Source of the DNA: Lantana camara
Taxonomy: Eukaryota; Streptophyta; Magnoliopsida; Lamiales; Verbenaceae
Direction of reading: 5' to 3'
Length of the DNA: 64,000 nucleotides
Assembly: GCA_037501455.1 (NCBI GenBank)
Contig: CM074855.1
Coordinates: 35,807,001 to 35,871,000 of the forward strand
The translations under genes and the position numbers were made by a program. Shown here piece after piece: positions 57,208 to 64,000 of this stretch (positions are counted from its first letter, which is position 1; each line of letters opens with the position of its first letter). Below the pieces are notes generated by a model that worked only from the letters and a program-made list of their open reading frames with translations, was not told where the DNA came from and did no database searches.

Positions 57208-57453
57208 ATGATTGAGGAGAACCTAGTGGCCATGGTGACTGATCTTAGCCTCGATGTGGCTATGATTTCTGAAATAAACATGGCAAGTGAACTTTCTAGC
57301 TGGTGGTTAGATTCTGGAGCTACCGTTCACATTTGTAATGATCGAAGGCTTTCCAAGATGTTTGAAGAAACTGTTGGGCAAGAGGTTCAGATGGGCAACA
57401 ACTCCAAAGCGTTGGAGGCAAATGATCCATTGAACTCAACTTTACCTTCGTGA
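57208..57453 (+). pseudogene. Copia F protease
   Basis: Retropepsin-like region in frame with gag. The active-site motif reads WWLDSGATVHICND (about 57301-57342), with Asp-Ser-Gly intact. The frame shifts near 57450 into the continuation KKLTLINILFVPDVRKSLIS, which is the usual C-terminal protease text of copia elements. Confidence 0.88.
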
Positions 57454-58337
57454 AGAAATTAACTTTGATTAATATCTTGTTTGTACCGGATGTTAGGAAG
57501 AGTTTAATTTCTGTTGATTTATTAGACAAGAAAGTTTTTAAAATTTCTGTTGAGTTTGGAAAAGTCATCATTATGAAAAATGGTGAATTTGTTGGTAAAG
57601 GTTATCCTTGTAATGGGATGTACGAGATGTCTATCAATAATATGAATTCTGTTTCTGCTTACATGATTTCTTCAATTTCTTTATGACATAGTCGATTAGG
57701 GCATGTTAGTGCAAAGAACTTGAAAAATGTGAAATTTGTGCAAAATCAAAAATTTTAAGAAAACCTTTTTTAAGTGTTAAAAAAGAATCACAAATATTAG
57801 ATTTAATTCATACGGATATTTGTGAGTTAAATGAAATTTTAACTAGAGGTGAAAAAAGGTATTTTATTACTTTTATTGATGATGCAAGTCGTTTTTGCTA
57901 TGTGTATCTATTACGAAATAAAGATGAAGCTCTTAGTTCATTTGTGAAATACAAGTCAGAAGTAGAAACCCAACTTGAGAAGAAAATTAAGGTTCTACGT
58001 TCTGATCGAGGCATAGAATATTGTTTGAATGCTTTTGATACACTTTGCAAAGAAAGTGGTATCATATATCAAACAACTGTCGGTTATACACCCCAACAGA
58101 ATGGTGTAGCTGCAAGGAAAAATTGTACCTTTCTGGATATGGTAAATTGCATGCTAAATCATGTTAACTTGCCTCATAACTTGTGGGGTGAAGTCCTTCT
58201 GTCTGCGTGCCATATTCTGAATAGGATACCTAGTTCTGTTGTGAAGACTAGTCCTTATGAAATATGGAAAGGCAGAAAACTCAACATAAGTTATTTCAAA
58301 GCGTGGGGGTGTGACTTCTTGACTTGGAGTGTAATAT
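57450..58337 (+). pseudogene. Copia F integrase
   Basis: After the protease tail (FVPDVRKSLISV) the zinc region reads HSRLGHVSAKNL, then, after a small deletion, CEICAKSKILRKPF. The core shows LIHTDICEL (first Asp), FIDDASRFCYVYLL, VLRSDRGIEY (second Asp) and TPQQNGVAARKN. In this last motif the catalytic Glu of GVAERKN is replaced by Ala (GCA, 58112-58114). TSPYEIWKGRKLNI and YFKAWGC follow. Two frameshifts lie near 57690-57760. Core function would be lost even without the frame breaks. Confidence 0.92.
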
Positions 58338-58899
58338 GATAACTGAGTCCAGGGATGTCGAATTCTTTGATAGTACATTTTCAAAAGATGTTGAAAATGA
58401 AACTAGGCCACCCCAAATGGAGCCTAGAGATTCTATAAGGTCGGTTGTGGAAAACAATATTCCTACAGAACTAACTGAGCTTAGAAGGAGCACTAGAGTA
58501 AGAAAAGAGAAAAGTTTGGAGAAAGACTTTATCTCTTCTGAGGCTTTATTGTTCTTGGTGGAGGGGGACCGGGATAATAAAGTGGTAAGTGAAATACCTT
58601 TTGTATTTACACTTGAGACATATCCTAAGAAATGTGCAGAAGCTACGGCTTCTCGAGATGCTCCTTTTTAGAAGGAAGCTGTAAACGACGAAATGGATTC
58701 GGTCTTAGGTAACAATACTTGGGTACTAGCAGACTTACCTCGTGGTTCTAAACCCATTGGGTGCAAGTGGGTATTTAGAACAAAACGCAACATGGATGGA
58801 ATTGTCTCAACTTTCAAAGCTAGATTAATTGCCAAAGTGTTCAGATAAGTAGAGGGGATTGACTACTTTGACACTTACGCACCGGTGGCTCGAGTTACT
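58338..58899 (+). pseudogene. Copia F integrase tail and start of RT
   Basis: The charged linker ends in LRRSTRVRKEKSL (about 58474-58512), a typical junction before copia RT. It continues KEAVNDEMDSVLGNNTWVLA, PIGCKWVFRTKRNMDG, FKARLIAK and YFDTYAPVARVT. It has stops near 58669 and 58847 and is cut by the insertion at 58900. Confidence 0.88.
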
Positions 58900-59973
58900 A
58901 TAGACGAATTAATTTTCGTCAAATTACAAAGTGACACGTGTAAAATTAAATATTAATTATCAAATTTAATTCATTCTATTTTTATATTTTTTGGATAAAT
59001 ATTAAATAAAAAATCTATAAAATATTTAAATAGTTGATTTAATTGATAATTTTAATATTTATTTTGTCATCAAATCAATTATTGACACGTGTCAAAGTTG
59101 AAGTGTTCCGGCGAATCAAATCAAGCCTTGCAGTTTAAATGGTGATGACCAATCAAATGGCGACACGTGGCATATCTCCACACGTGGACCAATCAAGTCA
59201 AGACATATGTCATTTATTTATTTTCTTTAATATAAATTTATATCAAAGTAATAAATAAATAGATAAAATTTGATATTATCCCTTTAATAAATTAATTAAT
59301 TAATTAAGGGATAATTATCACAAAGTTCCACCCTACGCCTATAAATAGAGGCATTCTACAACACAATTCACACAACTTGGAGATACGAAAGAGCAAGCCA
59401 CAAAGCAAGGAGAAAGAAGCTCTCTGGTGTTCTTCAGCATCCTCGGTGTTCTTCGGCATTCTTCGTAGAAGTCAGCATCAACGGCATTTGATCCGGCATC
59501 AAGGCATCGAAGTGGTGTTTCGGCGTTGCTCTCTTCAAAGATCGAAGCGAGATTCAAGTGTGTTCTTCGGCGTTCTTCGAGAAAGTCAACAAAGTGAGGC
59601 GCTCAATCCGCAATCAAGGCATCAAATCTAGATTTCGGCGTTGCTCCTCAATAAATTCAATTCAAATTCAAATCAACATCAAAGGTGTTCATCGGCGTGT
59701 TCTTCGGTGTTCATCAAATCAAGGCGTTTAATTCGCGATTAGGTCGAAAGGCCTGCGATTAACGTTTTCAGAAACAAATCAAATCCAACGGAAGATCGAA
59801 GCTCCAAAGTCAACAAAGGCGTTTCAAACCTTCCGAACTTCAACAAATTTTTGTAGGAAGAATCAGAGGAATAAATTAGATATTGTACCCGCAAGTTCAA
59901 ATAAATCAATAAAATTCATTTATGATCATTTTTCTTGTGTTTAATTATTTAATTAACAAGAAATTATATTACC
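58900..59973 (+). mobile_element. LTR-like insertion in the copia F reverse transcriptase
   Basis: 1,074 bp flanked by GTTACT on both sides (58894-58899, 59974-59979). RT text resumes as VTSIRILLALVSLYDLFVHQ. The insert has a TATA box (TATAAATA, 59340-59347) and AATAAA-type signals near 59864 and 59909, as an LTR would. A perfect hairpin GACGAA-TTAATT-TTCGTC lies at about 58902-58919. It lacks TG..CA ends at the apparent borders, so its class is uncertain. The transcribed-looking part has repeated GTGTTCTTCGGCGTTCTTCG-like units. No coding domain is seen. Confidence 0.6.
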
Positions 59974-60637
59974 GTTACTTCCATTAGAATTCTTCTTGCC
60001 TTAGTCTCTCTTTACGATCTGTTTGTTCATCAAATGACATAAAGACAGCATTTTTTAATGGAAATTTAAAAGAAGAAATCTATATGGAACAACATGAGGC
60101 TTTGTAGCACCGGGAACAGAAAATAAAGTTTGTAAGTTAGTCAAATCTTTGTATAGTCTGAAACAAGCACCAAAACAGTGGCATGAGAAGTTCGACATTA
60201 CTATCATGAGCTTTGGATTCAAGTATAACAGTGCTGACGGGTGCATTTACTCCAAAAGTACAATTGACTATATGGTGATAGTCTGCTTATATGTCGATGA
60301 TATATTGATCATCGGGATGAATATGATTGGAGTAAATGAGACTAAAAAGTATCTATCCTCGGTCTTTAAGATGCAAGACTTAGGTAAAGTAGATATTATT
60401 TTAGGCATTAAAGTTAAAAAACATAGCAGGGGTTTTTCACTAAACCAATCTCACTATATTGAGAAAGTTCTTACTAAGTTTAAACACCTCAAGATCAAGG
60501 AGGTGAATACTCAGTTTGATAACAGACTGAAACTTAAAGAAACACTGGTAGAGCTATTGCACAGCTTGATTATGCAAGTGCTATTGGAAGCTTTATGTAC
60601 GCAATGCATTGCACTAGACCAGATATTTTCTTCGTAG
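59974..60637 (+). pseudogene. Copia F reverse transcriptase, main part
   Basis: Resumes LLALVSLYDLFVHQM, then KTAFFNGNLKEEIYMEQ, a frameshift, APGTENKVCKLVKSLYSLKQ, APKQWHEKFD, CIYSKSTIDY, the catalytic CLYVDDILIIG (about 60282-60315) and LGIKVKKHSRGFSLNQSHYI. A frameshift near 60560-60595 leads to RNase H. Confidence 0.93.
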
Positions 60638-61244
60638 TTTCAAAACTTAGCAGATACACGAGCAGTCTCAATGCTGATCATTGGAAAGCTATTAGTAGGG
60701 TACTCGGGTACCTTAAGATGACTATTAGCTTTGGTTTGTTTTATAACAAATTCCCTAGTGTGTTGGAAGGGTACTTAGACGTGAGTTGGATAACTAGTGT
60801 GAGAGAGAATAAATCCACAAGTAGGTGGATTTTCACTCATGCCGGTGGGGCTGTTTCTTGGGCAAGCAAGAAACAGACAATAATCTCTCACTCTCCATGG
60901 AATCTGAGTTCATAACTTTAGCACAAGCTGGACAAGAGGCCGATTGGATTAGAAATATATTATTAGACATAGATCTTTGGCCAAGTCAAATGCCTCCAAT
61001 TTCTTTGTATTGTGACAGTGAAGCAACACTTACAAAAGCGTACAATAATACCTATAATGGTAAGTCTAGACATATTGGTCTTAGACACATATTTGTGAGA
61101 TAATTAATACAAGATGGTATTATAACAATTATCTATGTGAGGTCAAATAAGAATTTGACTGATCCTTTTACTAAGCCTCTGATGAGAGACTTAGTAGCGT
61201 CAACTATAAGAGATATGGGACTTAAAAAAGCTGAATCAAAGTGA
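60595..61244 (+). pseudogene. Copia F RNase H
   Basis: Reads MYAMHCTRPDIFFVVSKLS, YLKMTISFGLFY and GAVSWASKKQT. After a frameshift near 60890 it continues ESEFITLAQAGQEADWI, SLYCDSEATL, KSRHIGLRHIFVR, a stop, and VRSNKNLTDPFTKPL, ending at 61242-61244. It contains the expected Asp/Glu residues of copia RNase H. Confidence 0.9.
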
Positions 61245-61771
61245 TGGTAACCCTACTTATAATCTAGGTTACCCCTGATTATAGGTTCAAAGGGAAAAAC
61301 AATTCACAGTTTGGTTAGAGCTATCAAGTGGTCTCATATGTAGTAGAAGATAGCTCAATGGGATGCAACATGATAAGGTTGAGCTCTGCTCTTAACAAAA
61401 TGCTGCACTATTTGCAACAAGTGCTCGAGAAATATTTTTCCTATATGAACTAGAGGTTTAGCGGCTTCTAATAGAGAGTTGTGGTTTACTCTCTTAGAGG
61501 TTCACGAAGCGGGATATGGCGTATGGCTTAATAAGCGCCAAGCAGCGGTTCGCTTGTTGTATGAGAAAAAACACTTGTGTGTGATAATTCCAACTGCGTC
61601 ATAAAGGAGTTGAGGTTCAATCTGTGGATACCGTCAACTTCAATGTGGTCTTGAGTTATTTACACTAAGGGAAGGTTCAATGTTCGTCACACCTTTTAGG
61701 CATGTGATCTTTGATAAAATTCTTCAGTGGCTTGTTTGGAAAAATAGCAGTTTTCCAAACAAGTGGGGGAT
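61245..61771 (+). other. Copia F 3' untranslated region and polypurine tract
   Basis: About 510 bp of non-coding DNA, then AAGTGGGGGAT (61761-61771) immediately before the 3' LTR. This is the polypurine tract. Nothing else is recognised. Confidence 0.8.
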
Positions 61772-62559
61772 TGTTGGATATATGTCTTATATATAATAAT
61801 TAATTATTCGAGAATTAATTAATAAATATACAAAGGCATATGAAGAGTTGTTTGGAAAACTGTGAATTGGTATTTGTCCCACATTGGAAGAATAACATAA
61901 GGCAAACAACTTTATATATTAAAATGTTGTGTATGTTATTAAATTGTGGAACTCAAGAGAGGACTAATGGGCTCACACGCGGTGCGGTGCACTGCACCGC
62001 CCGCGCACGCGCATGCGCACGGGCTATGGCCGGGGCTCGGGCCTGGGCCGGGCATGGGTGAATGTGGCGTTTGATGGCGCACTTTGCACTTTGCACATGT
62101 GCATCGTCGCTAGGAGCTTGGAGCCTCGCCTCCGAGCCCAGAGCCTTACTTTTTGAGCCAGAGCCGGTCTGATTCAATTCAAAGTTCAAACTTTGAACCC
62201 ATGTCCAGGTACATCCAAATTACATCTGTTGAGGGGTGTAACTTCCAGATAATAGGCAATTAAGGGGCAATATTCAGGCCATTAAACACCAGAATTTTAC
62301 CCATTCAAATTCCCACATTTATTTTGGTCTTACACTTGAGAGCTGTAAATAGCTCCTCCCCCACACCTGAAAATATAGCATGTTCACCTGAATTTCTGGC
62401 AAATTGCTATTGTCTGAAATTCCTTTTCCAGCTGGACATATATCCTAAAAGTAAATCGTCTGCAACCTTTAGCAAAACTCAGAGAGTTAGGGACGATTAA
62501 CACTTTAAGGACAGGGACTACCCGTGTCATTCTGATTGCATTCCTACAAATTCTCAATA
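61772..62559 (+). repeat. 3' LTR of copia F (788 bp)
   Basis: Matches the 5' LTR but is 84 bp longer. The extra material is mostly a GC-rich stretch at 61990-62060 (GCGCACGCGCATGCGCAC and similar) and a segment at 62095-62170 absent from the 5' copy. It ends CTCAATA, one base from CTCAACA. Confidence 0.92.
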
Positions 62560-62602
62560 GAAAACATATATATATCCTTGATTTTGATTTTCCCTCTTAA
62601 TA

Positions 62603-63542
62603 ATGTCTTTCTCTTCCCTCTTAATAATGGCTTTCTCAGGCTTCTATAGTAGTTTTATTTCTTTGTTTTCCCACATATTTGGTATAATTCCCAAAACCAA
62701 AAATTTGATGGCCGATTCTTATTGGAGAAATCCCAAAAATTTGTATTGGAGCAGCAATCCCAAAACTTGCAACAAGATGGAAGAATTTGAAAATGTCGAT
62801 ATAATTATTGTCAAAGACTGTGTTGAAGGTGTGGCTTTGGCGGATTGTCTTGAGGTCTGTAATACTTAATAACGTTTCTTTTTTTATTTTATGTTTAACA
62901 ATTTTAAAGATATATATACATAATTGCATGTATGTTTCTTTGTAGATTTTATTATTTTTTTGTAAGGAAAATCAGGTGGGTTTGAGGGTTCAGATTGCAT
63001 AACAATAAATTAGGATTTTCCGTTTTTCGATTTTCTATATTGAATTCAATTGTAGCGTTTGTGTGGAGTTACAAACTATCTTACACGAACACGTTCGTTT
63101 TGGGATGCTTTAAAAATTCTATAAGATAATCTACTTTGTTCCCACCTCACAGAAATTTTGAAATTTTTTTATTTTTGTATGTTTATTTTTGCCTCTCTAA
63201 TTAAAGATTTTGTCACTGTATTTTTGATACTTTAAATTTTCACCTCCCGCGATGTTAAATCGTGGGTGCATCCTTGCCCCCTCAAAATCACAATTCCTCA
63301 ACTTATCTGATCAATCTTAAATCTTGGAGACTCTTTTGCATACTTTCTTCGGTTTTGAACTTTTCTATGAGGTGTTTTTTCCCCTTAATGAATAATTCTA
63401 GTTTATATTCATTACAATAACCTTTTTACATTTCAATTCATATATTTCTTACCTGTTATTTTTCATACACGAATCTAGGGAGGTTTCCAAGTCCTTGTGC
63501 ATGAAAGAGACTTCAAGAAATTGATCGAGTTAGGGCTTGAAG
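62603..63542 (+). pseudogene. Exon-like remnants resembling squalene epoxidase
   Basis: Exon-like block 62603-62854 encodes a hydrophobic N-terminus (FSSFISLFSHIFG), then VDIIIVKDCVEGVALADCLE. Block 63479-63542, after a GT-AG intron and in the same phase, encodes GGFQVLVHERDFKKLIELGLE. The pattern VDIIIVGAG..ERD..KLIELGLE is that of the FAD-binding start of plant squalene monooxygenase, which makes 2,3-oxidosqualene in the ER membrane. Here the GxGxxG loop reads KDCVEG and the segment between ERD and KLIELGLE is missing, so FAD binding would fail. A copia insertion lies just downstream at 63573. Assignment is tentative. Other FAD-dependent oxygenases are possible. Confidence 0.42.
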
Positions 63543-63572
63543 GTAATTTTTTATGCAGCCACCTATATATAT

Positions 63573-63765
63573 TGTTAGAACATGGTATTAGGGGAAATTT
63601 TAGATTGTATTCATTGTATTTTCTATATATTTTTTTTGTATTACAGATTACAGGAGACTAGGTATATAACAGCATGTACAAGGAAGCAAATCACAACAGA
63701 TCCAGGCCTATCACTACAAATTAGGGATCACGGTCAACATTTACATATTTACTTGATCTTCAACA
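63573..63765 (-). repeat. 3' LTR of copia G (193 bp)
   Basis: The plus strand runs TGTTAGAACATGG..GATCTTCAACA, so the minus strand has TGTTGAAGATC..GTTCTAACA. It lies directly after the purine tract. This is a very short LTR, as in several plant copia families. The element continues beyond the right edge. Confidence 0.88.
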
Positions 63766-63775
63766 CTCCCCCTCA
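63766..63775 (-). other. Polypurine tract of copia G
   Basis: The minus strand TGAGGGGGAG lies between the RNase H stop (63778-63780) and the LTR start. This is the usual copia arrangement. Confidence 0.85.
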
Positions 63776-63777
63776 AG

Positions 63778-63999
63778 TTAAGTGATGGAGTCGCCAATCC
63801 TTAACTTACTCAGTGCTGCCTGAAATATCTGGCTAGTAACTGCCTTGGTCAGTATGTCAGCCAACTGATCTTCTGACCTGACGAACTGAATCGTGATGAT
63901 ACCCCTTTCTAGTTTTTCCTTAATGAAATGTCGATCCACATCCACATTCTTAGTCCTATCATGCTGGACAGGGTTCTCGGAGATGCTAATAGCAGCTCT
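63778..63999 (-). CDS. Copia G RNase H C-terminus (partial, open at the window edge)
   Basis: 73 residues read without a stop from the right edge: AAISISENPVQHDRTKN, VDRHFIKEKLERG and EDQLADILTKAV, ending IGDSIT. This is the conserved end of a Ty1/copia RNase H (the HDRTKHVEVDRHFIKEK type), with the stop just before the polypurine tract. Because no frame damage is visible here, element G may be younger than F and E, but only its end is in view. Confidence 0.9.
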   Translation of the reverse strand, partial: RAAISISENPVQHDRTKNVDVDRHFIKEKLERGIITIQFVRSEDQLADILTKAVTSQIFQAALSKLRIGDSIT

Positions 64000-64000
64000 G

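Larger units (their letters stand above)
55488..62559 (+). mobile_element. Copia retrotransposon F with both LTRs, decayed
   Basis: 7.07 kb including one nested insertion. The 5' LTR is 55488-56191 and the 3' LTR 61772-62559. Both start TGTTGGATAT and end CTCAACA or CTCAATA. Flanks GAAAT (55483-55487) and GAAAA (62560-62564) are a 4/5 target duplication. Internal order gag-protease-integrase-RT-RNase H identifies Ty1/copia. The gag start (KLDRFDGNNFSHWQ) suggests a Tork/TNT-like relative. At least five stops and several frameshifts, a lost zinc ligand context and a changed integrase Glu make it inactive. Confidence 0.93.

Noticed and set aside
58900..59973. Endogenous pararetrovirus fragment, suggested by the strong TATA box and long leader-like region
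   Set aside because: No movement, coat or RT motifs are present, and the short target duplication fits transposition. Endogenous pararetroviruses do not normally leave one.

Overview
The window is nuclear DNA from a flowering plant, probably a eudicot. It is AT-rich and made almost entirely of nested transposable elements: plant-type Ty3/gypsy and Ty1/copia LTR retrotransposons, plant LINEs that carry a C-terminal RNase H, a CACTA transposon, and small hAT- and Mutator-like elements. Nothing in the sequence fixes the species. I see no tRNA, rRNA, CRISPR or bacterial-type operon, and no convincingly intact single-copy host gene.

Region 1 (1-27.9 kb) is a stack of minus-strand gypsy elements. 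The oldest is Tat-type element D (22.0-27.9 kb). It is split inside its integrase zinc-finger region by element B (10.5-22.0 kb, gag only, very long LTRs). The right LTR of B holds solo LTR C (16,827-20,371, duplicated CTTTA). The left LTR of B is cut by chromovirus-like element A (1.36-10.5 kb). The left LTR of A is cut in turn by a further LTR that runs off the left edge. Every coding region here carries stops or frameshifts.

Region 2 (28.4-41.2 kb) is a full-length, decayed plus-strand LINE with a 14-bp target duplication and a poly(A) tail. Its reverse transcriptase is split by a 6.84-kb non-autonomous CACTA element (31,774-38,612, duplicated GCT). That element carries pieces of at least three host genes in one orientation: a CYP22-like cyclophilin exon, two exons of a LOG cytokinin-activating enzyme, and the end of phosphoacetylglucosamine mutase. 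Unassigned exon-like blocks accompany them. Six of the blocks, including the cyclophilin exon, can be joined by eye through GT-AG introns into one open frame of about 130 codons.

Region 3 (41.2-55.2 kb) holds a truncated minus-strand LINE end, two hAT-type non-autonomous elements with perfect 8-bp target duplications, a 168-bp Mutator-like MITE with a 9-bp duplication, and the 3' half of copia element E. Element E is split by a Mutator-like element that itself contains two LTR-type insertions.

Region 4 (55.5-64.0 kb) holds copia element F, with both LTRs and a decayed gag-pol. An LTR-like sequence is inserted in its reverse transcriptase. Next come exon-like remnants resembling squalene epoxidase, then the 3' end of copia element G, which continues past the right edge.

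Two observations stand out: the multi-gene capture in the CACTA element, and clusters of GC-rich dyad-symmetric motifs lying about 1.0-1.6 kb from the U3 end in at least four of the related long gypsy LTRs, with different motif sequence in each family. Boundaries given as exact rest on target duplications or terminal motifs that I could read. The others are approximate and say so.
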